From Pseudomonadota bacterium (GTDB taxonomy: Bacteria; Pseudomonadota; Gammaproteobacteria; Steroidobacterales; Steroidobacteraceae): a stretch of 44,353 bases of DNA. Both the position numbers and the translations under genes were made by a program. Position 1 is the stretch's first letter. Every line of letters starts with the position of its first letter. Positions 10,855 through 19,262 of the stretch are shown here, piece after piece. Below the pieces are notes generated by a model. That model did no database searches and was not told the DNA's origin. It saw only the letters and a program-made list of their open reading frames with translations. The stretch is taken from positions 1 through 44,353 of the forward strand of contig JAJZSQ010000014.1 in assembly GCA_021849615.1 (NCBI GenBank), given 5' to 3'.

Positions 10855-10884
10855 AATATAGGCCAAAATGTCGAGACATGTAAA
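10855..10884 (-). promoter_or_regulatory. candidate sigma70 promoter of the receptor gene
   Basis: On the minus strand TTTACA and TATATT are separated by 18 nt, about 150 nt upstream of the receptor start. The surrounding gap 10708-11054 is AT-rich compared with the rest of the window. Apart from this promoter and the repeats I see nothing else in it. Confidence 0.5.
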
Positions 10885-11054
10885 GCCGCGATTTAGTTGC
10901 AAGAAAAATACACCAAAATATGCGCTTTGTGTCGTTTTAGGCACGCTCTGCGTTTGATGTGGTGAACGAGATATGTACGGCGACACCAAGATCCCTGAGC
11001 GCGCCTTTGGCTCCAAGTGAGCTCTGATACCTGCTGTAACGTACCGAAAAAAAG

Positions 11055-11558
11055 CTATTTCGCGACAACCGGCATCCACCGAGCTCGCGCTCCGACGGTG
11101 ATTCCAAGCGCGCGAGCCTGCCCGCCCCCGATCTCGATCACCGCCTCGACGGGCGCACCTGAGCTGATCGTCTTCAGGGAAAACGGCTTGGCATTGACCG
11201 TGATTTTCTCGATGCGCCCCCCGGGCGCCACGAACAGCATGTCGAGCGGGATGTAGGTATTGGCCATCCAGAATTGGGCCACCTGCGGCGGATGCATGGG
11301 AAAGATCATGCCCTCGCCGGCCGGCAGATCGCGCACGAACATCAGTCCCTGGGCCTGACGGGCCGGGGTGTCCGCGATCCACGCCCGAAACCGGCGCACG
11401 TGGCCGCCGGCCTCGATCACGAGCGTGGCGCGTGGGAAGTGATCGAGATTCTCGAGCGTCATCGACTCGGCGCGCCCTGGCACAGGCGTGAGCCCGGCCA
11501 GCAGCCCCGCCGCCAGCGCGACCGCCATTCCCGCCCGAATGCTCAGCCTGTTTCGCAT
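11055..11558 (-). CDS. DUF192 family exported protein
   Basis: A 167-residue protein with an N-terminal signal sequence (MRNRLSIRAGMAVALAAG, cleaved near GRAES) and one DUF192 domain: FRAWIADTPARQAQGLMFV, GMIFPM, FWMANTYIPLDMLFV, ITVNAKPFS and ALGITVG. The family is a small beta-rich domain found in bacteria and archaea, with unknown function. The ATG at 11558 is preferred to the upstream ATG at 11684 because it yields the signal peptide and has GGAG at good spacing. It is divergent from glgP. Confidence 0.85.
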   Translation of the reverse strand: MRNRLSIRAGMAVALAAGLLAGLTPVPGRAESMTLENLDHFPRATLVIEAGGHVRRFRAWIADTPARQAQGLMFVRDLPAGEGMIFPMHPPQVAQFWMANTYIPLDMLFVAPGGRIEKITVNAKPFSLKTISSGAPVEAVIEIGGGQARALGITVGARARWMPVVAK

Positions 11559-11707
11559 GACACGCTCCAGCTTGCGCGACGGCTGGGCATTGTCGCACAT
11601 GCGGCCCGCCCGGGCGATGCACCACAAGAGTGCACGACTGGATGCGCGCACGACCGGTTCGAAGCGGTTAGACTTTCTTGGCACTCATCGTTTCCAATCC
11701 CGGTGCC

Positions 11708-14272
11708 ATGCGCAATACGCTGCTCGAAATCACCCCCGTCATTCCCGAGGCGCTCGCGCGCCTACCGGAACTCGCCAGCAACCTGTTTTTCAGCTGGCAT
11801 CGACCCATCCGCGCCCTGTTCGAGGACCTGGAGCCAGAGCTTTGGAAGCAATGCGGGGGCAACCCGCGGCTAATGCTGCGCTGCGTGCGCCAATCCGCAC
11901 TCGATACGGCGGCCAGCGACCCGCAGTACCTCGGTCGCTATCACGCAGCGCTGCAGCTGCTCGATACCTATCTCGCCGCCCAGCCGCCGGCCGGCGAGCC
12001 GCTGGTGGCGTACTTCTGTGCTGAGTACGGCTTTCACGAGAGCTTTCCGATCTACTCGGGCGGCCTCGGCGTACTGGCCGGGGACTACTGCAAGGCCGCG
12101 AGCGATGCCGGGGCGCATTTCGTGGCCATCGGCCTACTTTACGAGCAAGGCTACTTCACCCAGACCGTCGATGACGACGGCGTGCAGCACGCGGAGTACA
12201 AGCCGCACGACCCGCGGGATCTGCCGGTCGAGCCGGTGCGCGACGCGGCCGGACAGTGGATCTCGATCACCGTGCGCATCGGCGGGCGCAACGTCACGGC
12301 GCGAATCTGGCGGGCTCAGGCCGGCCGCGTCCCGGTGTATCTGCTGGACACCAATACGCCGGAGAACGCCCCCTCGGACCGGGACATCACCCGACGACTG
12401 TACGGCGGGGACGAGTCGACCCGGGTACGCCAGGAGATGATCCTCGGCATCGGCGGGGTGCGCGCGCTGCGTGCGCTCGGACTCGCGCCGGCGGCCTGGC
12501 ACCTCAACGAGGGCCACGCGGCATTTCTGATCCTGGAGCTGATGCGCGAGCACATGAGCCGCGATCTGCCGTTCGAGGCGGCGCTCGAAGCGACCGCGGC
12601 GGCCTGCGTGTTCACCACGCACACGCCGGTGGCGGCCGGGCATGATGCGTTCGGACACGGCCTGATCCTCGAGCACTTTCAGGACTTCATCAACGATCTG
12701 GGCCTGCCCGTCGAGCGCTTCCTCGAGCTCGGCAGCGCGCCGTCGGTGCCGGGCATGTTCAACATGACGCGCCTGGCCTTGAACGGTGCACGCCACATCA
12801 ACGGCGTCAGCCGCATCCACGGCGCCGTTTCAGCGCAGCTGTGCGCCGATCACTGGCCGGAGATCCGGCCCGAGGATAATCCGGTCGGGTTCGTCACCAA
12901 CGGGGTGCACGTACCGACGTTCCTGCACAAGCTCTGGGGCGGGTTCTTCGACGCCGAACTAGGCCCCGACTGGGGCGAACGGCTGAGTGATGTGGCGTTC
13001 TGGGGCGGCCTCGAAGCCGTGCCCGATGAGCGGTTCTGGGAGACCTCCCAGGCGGTCAAGGCGAAGATGCTCGATGCGGTGCGCCAGAGACTCGAGCGCG
13101 AATACACGCACAAGGGGCTGAGCCTGGCGCAGCTGGCGCGCATCACGCGGCTGCTCGATCCGACCCGTCCCGACGTGCTGACCATCGGCTTCGCACGCCG
13201 CTTCGCGACCTACAAACGCGCGACGCTGCTGCTGCGCGACCGCGCCCGGCTCGCCCGCCTGCTCAATGACCCGGAGCGGCCCGTGGTGCTGCTGTTCGCC
13301 GGCAAGGCGCACCCGGCCGACGAGCCGGGCAAGCAGGTGCTGCGCGAGATCCGTCAGCTCATGACCTCGCCGGAGTTCATCGGCCGGATCATCTTTCTCG
13401 AGGACTACGACCTGCAGCTCGCCCGCTCGCTGGTCTCGGGCGTCGACGTCTGGCTCAACACGCCGATCGCGCCGCTCGAGGCGAGCGGCACCTCGGGCAT
13501 CAAGGCGGCGATCAACGGCCGGCTGAACCTGAGCATTCTCGACGGCTGGTGGGCCGAAGGCTGCATGGCGGACAACGGCTGGGGCATCCCGCCGTCGGCC
13601 GTGCAGGACTGGGAGCGGCGCGATGCGATCGAGTCGGAGCTGATCCTGCATACGCTGAAGGAAGAAGTGATCCCGCTCTACTACCAGCGCGACGTCAGCG
13701 GACGCTCCCCGGAGTGGATCCGCCGCGCCAAGCAGGCCATGATGACCGTCATCCCACGGTTCAACATGGACCGGATGCTGCGCGATTACACCGAGCAGCT
13801 CTACCGCCCGGCCGCCGAGCAGCACCGGCGGCTCGCGATGCACGACTATGCGGGTGCGCGCCAGCTGGCCGAGTGGCAGCAGCGCATCCGCGGCGCCTGG
13901 AACCGCCTCGATCTGCGCCTGATCGAGGATGGCTCGGCCGAGATCACCCGTGAACAGCGCGTGAAGCTGCGTGTCGCGGCGCAACTGCGCGGCCTGCAGC
14001 CCGAGGACGTGCGCATCGAATTCCACGCCCGCCGCCTGCTGCCGCACTCGAGCACCGAGCCGCCACCGCTGTGCGCCTTCAGCACGCAGCCGCGCCCGGG
14101 CGTGTGGCGCGCGCCGCTGCGTCACACCGGGGAGTGGACCGACGGGGCGGCGGTCTTCGCGCTCGAGGCCGAGCCGCCGGGTTGCGGTCAGTTCGCGACC
14201 GAGGTGCGCATCTACCCGTGGCACGAACTGCTCGCCCATCCGCTCGGCATGGGCCTGATGAAATGGCTTTGA
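11708..14272 (+). CDS. glgP: alpha-glucan (glycogen) phosphorylase, GT35
   Basis: The enzyme releases glucose-1-phosphate from alpha-1,4-glucans using phosphate and pyridoxal phosphate. An N-terminal ITPVIPEALARLPELASNL segment is followed by the GT35 fold with VAYFCAEYG, SGGLGVLAGDY, HLNEGHAAF, TTHTPVAAGHDAF, RRFATYKRA and EASGTSGIKAAINGR, where Lys599 is the expected PLP lysine. It is the AgpA-type form with a C-terminal extra domain (about 755-854) rather than the E. coli MalP/GlgP form. The ATG at 11708 is chosen over a TTG at 11678; neither has a clear ribosome-binding site. glgC follows after about 60 bp. Confidence 0.93.
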   Translation: MRNTLLEITPVIPEALARLPELASNLFFSWHRPIRALFEDLEPELWKQCGGNPRLMLRCVRQSALDTAASDPQYLGRYHAALQLLDTYLAAQPPAGEPLVAYFCAEYGFHESFPIYSGGLGVLAGDYCKAASDAGAHFVAIGLLYEQGYFTQTVDDDGVQHAEYKPHDPRDLPVEPVRDAAGQWISITVRIGGRNVTARIWRAQAGRVPVYLLDTNTPENAPSDRDITRRLYGGDESTRVRQEMILGIGGVRALRALGLAPAAWHLNEGHAAFLILELMREHMSRDLPFEAALEATAAACVFTTHTPVAAGHDAFGHGLILEHFQDFINDLGLPVERFLELGSAPSVPGMFNMTRLALNGARHINGVSRIHGAVSAQLCADHWPEIRPEDNPVGFVTNGVHVPTFLHKLWGGFFDAELGPDWGERLSDVAFWGGLEAVPDERFWETSQAVKAKMLDAVRQRLEREYTHKGLSLAQLARITRLLDPTRPDVLTIGFARRFATYKRATLLLRDRARLARLLNDPERPVVLLFAGKAHPADEPGKQVLREIRQLMTSPEFIGRIIFLEDYDLQLARSLVSGVDVWLNTPIAPLEASGTSGIKAAINGRLNLSILDGWWAEGCMADNGWGIPPSAVQDWERRDAIESELILHTLKEEVIPLYYQRDVSGRSPEWIRRAKQAMMTVIPRFNMDRMLRDYTEQLYRPAAEQHRRLAMHDYAGARQLAEWQQRIRGAWNRLDLRLIEDGSAEITREQRVKLRVAAQLRGLQPEDVRIEFHARRLLPHSSTEPPPLCAFSTQPRPGVWRAPLRHTGEWTDGAAVFALEAEPPGCGQFATEVRIYPWHELLAHPLGMGLMKWL

Positions 14273-14330
14273 GCGCCGCGCGAGACTGCTAGGATAGGCC
14301 TCGCCAGACCCACAGGAGAGCCTCGGACCC

Positions 14331-15605
14331 ATGATGCGACAACCAGCGCGCGCCTCCTCCGGACGCTACGTGAGCCGGCTCACCGGCAGCACGCTCGCGA
14401 TCATCATGGCCGGGGGGCGCGGGGAGCGGCTGAAGGATCTCACCGCGAACCGCTGCAAACCCGCGACGCCCTTCGGCGGCAAGTTCCGCATCATGGACTT
14501 CGTGCTCTCGAACTGCGTCAACTCCGGCATCCGCCAGATCGCCATCCTGACGCAGTACAAGGCGCAGTCGCTCATCGCGCACGTGCAGCACGGCTGGAGC
14601 TACCTGCGCGGGGAATTCGGCGAATTCATCGAGGTCGTGCCCGCCCAGCAGCAGATGGGCGCGAACTGGTACCAGGGCACCGCGGATGCGGTCTACCAGA
14701 ACATCGAGCTGATCCTCTCGCACCGGCCCAAGCACGTACTGGTCCTCGCCGGCGATCACATCTACAAGATGGATTACGGCCCGATGATCGCCTATCACGT
14801 GGAGAAGGGCGCGGACGTCACCATGGGCGTGGTCGAGGTGCCGGCGAGCGAATCGCGCCACTTCGGGGTGCTCACCGCGACGGAGTGGAACCGGGTCACG
14901 AAGTTCAGCGAAAAGCCCCAGGTGCCCGACACGCTGCCCGGCCGGCCGGACACGATCCTCGCCTCGATGGGCATCTACGTATTCAACACCCGGCTGCTCG
15001 AGATGCTCCTGCGCGAGGATGCGGTCAACGAGGCCTCCTCGCACGATTTCGGCAAGGACATCCTGCCGAAGGCCATCGCCGGCACGCTGCAGGTGTTCGC
15101 CTACCCGTTCCAGGACGTCAAGACGCGGGCACAGAGCTATTGGCGCGACGTCGGCACGCTCGATGCCTACTACGAGGCGAACCTCGAGCTGGTGCACGTC
15201 GAGCCGGAGCTGAACATCTACGACGAGGACTGGCCGATCTGGACCTACCAGGTGCACCAGCCGCCGGCGAAGTTCATCCTCGATGAGGACGGCCGGCGGG
15301 GGCTCGCGATCAACTCGATGGTCTCGGCCGGCTGCGTCATCTCCGGCGCATACGTGCGCGAGTCGCTGCTGTTCTCCAACGTGCGGATCGAGGAGCGCAG
15401 CACCATCGAGCGCTCGGTGATCCTGCCCAACACCCGCATCGGCGCCGGCTGCGTGATCCGCGGCGCCATCATCGATGAGGGCAGCGAGATCCCGAACGGC
15501 ATGAGCATCGGTGTCGATCGCGAGGCCGATGCCGCGCGCTTCCTGGTCACCGACAAGGGTGTCGTGCTGGTGACCGCCGAGATGCTGCGGCGCATCACGG
15601 GCTGA
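14331..15605 (+). CDS. glgC: glucose-1-phosphate adenylyltransferase
   Basis: Makes ADP-glucose from glucose-1-phosphate and ATP, the committed step of bacterial glycogen synthesis. Motifs: IIMAGGRGERLKDLT near residues 24-38 (nucleotide loop), KPATPFGGKFRIMDFVLSN, WYQGTADAVYQN, VLVLAGDHIYKMDY and the C-terminal left-handed beta-helix (SLLFSNVRIEERSTIERSVI). Length (424) is normal. CACAGGAGA lies 11-19 nt before the ATG. It sits between a phosphorylase and a GH57 enzyme, so synthesis and breakdown are co-encoded. Glycogen synthase and branching enzyme are not in the window. Confidence 0.96.
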   Translation: MMRQPARASSGRYVSRLTGSTLAIIMAGGRGERLKDLTANRCKPATPFGGKFRIMDFVLSNCVNSGIRQIAILTQYKAQSLIAHVQHGWSYLRGEFGEFIEVVPAQQQMGANWYQGTADAVYQNIELILSHRPKHVLVLAGDHIYKMDYGPMIAYHVEKGADVTMGVVEVPASESRHFGVLTATEWNRVTKFSEKPQVPDTLPGRPDTILASMGIYVFNTRLLEMLLREDAVNEASSHDFGKDILPKAIAGTLQVFAYPFQDVKTRAQSYWRDVGTLDAYYEANLELVHVEPELNIYDEDWPIWTYQVHQPPAKFILDEDGRRGLAINSMVSAGCVISGAYVRESLLFSNVRIEERSTIERSVILPNTRIGAGCVIRGAIIDEGSEIPNGMSIGVDREADAARFLVTDKGVVLVTAEMLRRITG

Positions 15606-15612
15606 GCCGCCG

Positions 15613-17325
15613 ATGGCCACTCAACGCCTGCCGGTGGTTCTGCTCTGGCACATGCACCAGCCGCAGTACCGCGATGCGCTCACCGGGCGTTACGTGCTGC
15701 CCTGGACGTACCTGCACGCCATCAAAGACTACACCGACATGGCGGCGCACCTCGAGGCGATCCCGCAAGCGCGCGCCGTGGTGAACTTCACCCCGGTGCT
15801 GCTTGAGCAAATCGAGGCGCTCGCCGGCGCGGTCGCCGATCATCTGCGCACCGGCAGCGCGCTGCCGGACCCGGTGCTCGCCCTGCTCGGACCCGATCCG
15901 GTACCGAGCGCGCCGGCCGAGCGGCTCGAGAGCCTGCACGCCTGCCTGCGCGCCCAGCGCAAACAGATGATCGAGCGCTTCGGGCCTTATCTCGAACTCG
16001 CCTCGATCGCCGACACGCTCGCGACGCCCGAGCGCGTCAGCTACGCCTCGGACCAGTTCATCCAGGATCTGGCCGTGTGGTACCACCTGGCGTGGATGGG
16101 CGAGACGGTGCGCCGCAGCGACCCGCTGGTCAGCCGCCTCACCGAGCAGGGCCGCGGCTTCACCGCGGCGCAGCGGCGCGAGCTGCTGACGTTGATCGGC
16201 TCGTTGCTCGGGCAGATCGTGCCGCGCTACCGGCGCCTGAGCGAACAGGGCCGCTGTGAGCTGTCGATCACCCCGTACGGCCATCCGATCATGCCGCTGC
16301 TGTTCGATTTTCAGGCCGCGCGCGAGGCCATGCCCAACCTGCCGCTGCCGAAGCTCGCTGATTACCCCGGCGGACCGCAGCGCGCCGAGTGGCACGTGCG
16401 CGAGGGGTTGCGGCTGTTCACGCAAACCTTTGGCACGCGGCCGGTCGGCTGCTGGCCGTCCGAGGGCGCCGTCAGCCGCCCCACGCTCGAGATGCTCGAG
16501 CGGTTCGGCTTCAAATGGGTCGCGAGCAGCGCCAACGTGCTGCACGGATCGCTGCAGCGTACCGCGGCGCTCGCCCCGCAGCCGCCGAGCCTAGATGCTC
16601 AGGTCTTCAACCGGCCGTACCGGCTCGCGGGCAGCTCCCTGATGCAGTTCTTCCGGGAAGACACGCTCTCGGATCTGATTGGCTTCACCTACGCCACCTG
16701 GCACGGCGACGACGCGGCGCACAACCTGGTCGATGCGCTCTCGCAGCTGGCCCACCAGTACAGCGCTACTCCCGGCCACGCGGTGCTGATTGCACTCGAC
16801 GGGGAAAACGCCTGGGAACACTACCCGTTCAACGGCTATTACTTTCTGCGCGCGCTGTACACGCTGCTCGCAGCGCATCCGCAGCTCGAGCTGACGACGC
16901 TCGGGGCCTGCGTCTCGCGCGGCCTGATGCCGATCACGCTGCCGCAGCTGATGGCCGGCAGCTGGGTGCACGGCACGCTCACCACCTGGATGGGCGATCC
17001 GGCCAAGAACCGCGCGTGGGACCTGCTGTGCGAGGCGAAAATCGCCTTCGATGCGGTCATGGCGAGCGGTTCACTCGATGCGCAGGCGCAGCGCGCCGCT
17101 GAGCGCCAGCTGGCGCTGTGCGAGAGCTCGGACTGGTTCTGGTGGTTCGGAGATTACAATCCCGCCGAAGCGGTCAGTCAGTTCGATGCGCTGTTCCGCC
17201 GCCAGCTGAGCCGCCTGTACGAGCAACTCGGCCGCGCGCCGCCCGCGGCGCTCGCCGAGCCGATCTCCACCGGTGGCGGCAGTCCCGAGCACGGCGGGGT
17301 GATGCGCCGCTCCTATGCCAGTTGA
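15613..17325 (+). CDS. GH57 family alpha-glucan hydrolase/transferase
   Basis: 570-residue GH57 enzyme acting on alpha-glucans (amylase, amylopullulanase or 4-alpha-glucanotransferase type). It opens with VVLLWHMHQPQYRD, typical of GH57 motif 1. CWPSEGAVS carries the probable nucleophile Glu284, and LIALDGENAWEHYPF the probable acid Asp396. ITPYGHPIMPLL corresponds to another conserved GH57 region. The start lies 7 nt after the glgC stop, so the two are translationally close. The exact reaction cannot be settled from sequence; debranching or glucanotransfer during glycogen turnover fits the context. Confidence 0.88.
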   Translation: MATQRLPVVLLWHMHQPQYRDALTGRYVLPWTYLHAIKDYTDMAAHLEAIPQARAVVNFTPVLLEQIEALAGAVADHLRTGSALPDPVLALLGPDPVPSAPAERLESLHACLRAQRKQMIERFGPYLELASIADTLATPERVSYASDQFIQDLAVWYHLAWMGETVRRSDPLVSRLTEQGRGFTAAQRRELLTLIGSLLGQIVPRYRRLSEQGRCELSITPYGHPIMPLLFDFQAAREAMPNLPLPKLADYPGGPQRAEWHVREGLRLFTQTFGTRPVGCWPSEGAVSRPTLEMLERFGFKWVASSANVLHGSLQRTAALAPQPPSLDAQVFNRPYRLAGSSLMQFFREDTLSDLIGFTYATWHGDDAAHNLVDALSQLAHQYSATPGHAVLIALDGENAWEHYPFNGYYFLRALYTLLAAHPQLELTTLGACVSRGLMPITLPQLMAGSWVHGTLTTWMGDPAKNRAWDLLCEAKIAFDAVMASGSLDAQAQRAAERQLALCESSDWFWWFGDYNPAEAVSQFDALFRRQLSRLYEQLGRAPPAALAEPISTGGGSPEHGGVMRRSYAS

Positions 17326-17788
17326 ACGACCCATGGCGCGCCACGCATGGCGGCTCGCACCGGTGCTGCTCGCAGTCCTCCTCAGCGGATGCGCGTGGCT
17401 CACCCCGAATCTGCACGCCCCGCATCTGCGCGTGCTCGGCGTGCGGGTGCTGCGCGCAGACTTCTGGCAACAGCAGCTGCGCGTGCGCCTGCGGGTCCGC
17501 AATCCCAACAGCATCAGCCTGCCGATCGAGTCGCTGCAATACAGCCTGGCGCTGAACGGCCGCCGGGTGGCCGACGGGCGCAGCACGCGGCACTTCACGG
17601 TGCCACCGCACGGCACCGCGGAATTCGACACCGAGGTCACCGCGAACATGGCCGGGGCGCTGTTCTCGCTCTTCGGCCGAGGTCGCGCTCACCCGGTGCG
17701 GTACCGGCTGCGGGGCAAGGTCGAGCTGGCCCGCGGGCTGCTGCGCGAATTGCCGTTCGACGAACGTGGAAAGTTCGTCCTGAAGTAA
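17315..17788 (+). CDS. LEA14-like (WHy domain) lipoprotein
   Basis: 157-residue exported protein with a lipobox (LLAVLLSGC, Cys26) and a LEA type 2/WHy domain: VRLRVRNPNSISLPIESLQYSLALNGRRVADG and VPPHGTAEFDTEV. Related proteins are linked to desiccation and other stress in plants and bacteria, but their bacterial role is unclear. The ATG overlaps the last codons of the GH57 gene, which suggests co-transcription. An in-frame ATG at 17333 is an equally plausible start because neither has a visible ribosome-binding site. Confidence 0.82.
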   Translation: MPVERPMARHAWRLAPVLLAVLLSGCAWLTPNLHAPHLRVLGVRVLRADFWQQQLRVRLRVRNPNSISLPIESLQYSLALNGRRVADGRSTRHFTVPPHGTAEFDTEVTANMAGALFSLFGRGRAHPVRYRLRGKVELARGLLRELPFDERGKFVLK

Positions 17789-17877
17789 TCCGCCGCCGGC
17801 GCAGTGCCGCGCCACCGGATTGGGCCCGCGCCGCTGGCCCGGACGCTGACACGCATCGCCGCAGAGGAGGCACGCCC

Positions 17878-19251
17878 ATGATCAAAGCCCTCGTTCCCGA
17901 CGCCGACCTGGCCCCGACCTACGGCTCGCGCACCATGTCCGAGCCCGCGCCCAAATACCGTCTGCCGCAGCACGAGATGAGCCCGCGCACCGCCTATCAA
18001 CTCATTCACGATGAGCTGATGCTCGATGGCAACGCGCGCCTGAACCTCGCCACGTTCGTCACGACGTGGATGGAACCCGAGGCCGAACGCCTCATGGGTG
18101 AGACGTTCGATAAGAACATGATCGACAAGGACGAGTATCCGCGCACCGCAGAACTCGAGACGCGCTGCGTGAACATGATCGCGCGGCTGTTCCATGCCCC
18201 GGAGCACGAATCTCCGGTCGGCGTCTCGGCGATCGGCTCGAGCGAGGCGGTGATGCTCGCCGGTATGGCGCTGAAGTGGCGCTGGAAGGCGCGCCGAAAG
18301 GCCGCCGGCCGCAGTGCCGCGACGCCCAATCTGGTGCTGGGTTCGAATGTGCAGGTGGTGTGGGAGAAATTTTGCCGGTACTGGGAAGTCGAGCCACGCT
18401 ACATCCCGATGCGCCCCGACCGTTACGTCATCACGCCCGAGGACGTGGTGGCGCGCTGCGACGAGAACACCATCGGCGCAGTGGCGATCCTCGGCACCAC
18501 CTTCACCGGTGAGTTCGAGCCGATCGAGGCCATCCACGATGCACTGGTGGCACACAATGCCGCCCGCGGCCTCGAAGTGCCGCTGCACGTCGATGCGGCG
18601 AGCGGCGGCTTCGTCGCGCCGTTCATTCATCCACAGCTGCGCTGGGATTTTCGCCTGCCCAATGTCGTGTCGATCAACACCTCCGGCCACAAGTACGGCC
18701 TGGTGTATCCGGGTGTCGGCTGGGCACTGTGGCGCGGCAAGGCGCATCTGCCCGAGGAGCTGGTTTTTCACGTCAACTATCTCGGCGGCGACATGCCGAC
18801 CTTCACCCTGAACTTCTCCCGTCCGGGCAACCAGATCGTCGGGCAGTACTACAACTTTCTGCGCCTCGGCCGCGACGGCTACGCGCGCATCATGCGCACT
18901 CTGTGCGCGGTGGCCACCGAGCTCGCCACCCAAATCGGTGCGCTCGGACCCTTCGCGCTGCTCAGCGACGGCTCGGCCATCCCGGTCTTTGCCTTTCGTC
19001 TGAAAGAGACCTCGCGCTACTCGGTGTACGATGTCTCCGAACGTCTGCGGATCCACGGCTGGCAGGTACCGGCCTACACGATGCCCAAGGGCGCCGAGAC
19101 GATCGCTGTGTTGCGCATCGTGGTCCGCGAGGGGTTCTCGCGCGACATGGCGGACCTCCTGCTCGCCGACCTGCGCAGCGTGATCGCAGAACTCGAGGCG
19201 AACCCGCCCGCGCGGCCCCAGCAGGCCGAGGGCCGCTTCCACCACGGCTGA
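17878..19251 (+). CDS. gadB: glutamate decarboxylase
   Basis: PLP enzyme converting glutamate to GABA and CO2 while consuming a proton; a common acid-resistance device. 457 residues, with YRLPQHEMSPRTAYQLIHDE, GSSEAVMLAGMALKWRW, LHVDAASGGFVAPFIHP and SINTSGHKYGLVYPG (PLP Lys272). The N-terminal MSPRTAYQLIHDELMLDG and the C-terminal FHHG resemble the GadB group. The ATG at 17878 has GAGGAGG 7 nt upstream; the frame is open further back but this site is clearly better. No glutamate/GABA antiporter adjoins, so transport must be encoded elsewhere if acid resistance is the role. Confidence 0.95.
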   Translation: MIKALVPDADLAPTYGSRTMSEPAPKYRLPQHEMSPRTAYQLIHDELMLDGNARLNLATFVTTWMEPEAERLMGETFDKNMIDKDEYPRTAELETRCVNMIARLFHAPEHESPVGVSAIGSSEAVMLAGMALKWRWKARRKAAGRSAATPNLVLGSNVQVVWEKFCRYWEVEPRYIPMRPDRYVITPEDVVARCDENTIGAVAILGTTFTGEFEPIEAIHDALVAHNAARGLEVPLHVDAASGGFVAPFIHPQLRWDFRLPNVVSINTSGHKYGLVYPGVGWALWRGKAHLPEELVFHVNYLGGDMPTFTLNFSRPGNQIVGQYYNFLRLGRDGYARIMRTLCAVATELATQIGALGPFALLSDGSAIPVFAFRLKETSRYSVYDVSERLRIHGWQVPAYTMPKGAETIAVLRIVVREGFSRDMADLLLADLRSVIAELEANPPARPQQAEGRFHHG

Positions 19252-19262
19252 GGCTCTGGAGG

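Noticed and set aside
17347-19251. Longer 634-codon version of glutamate decarboxylase
   Set aside because: The extension overlaps the LEA14-like gene in another frame and has no family similarity. GAGGAGG before 17878 marks the real start.
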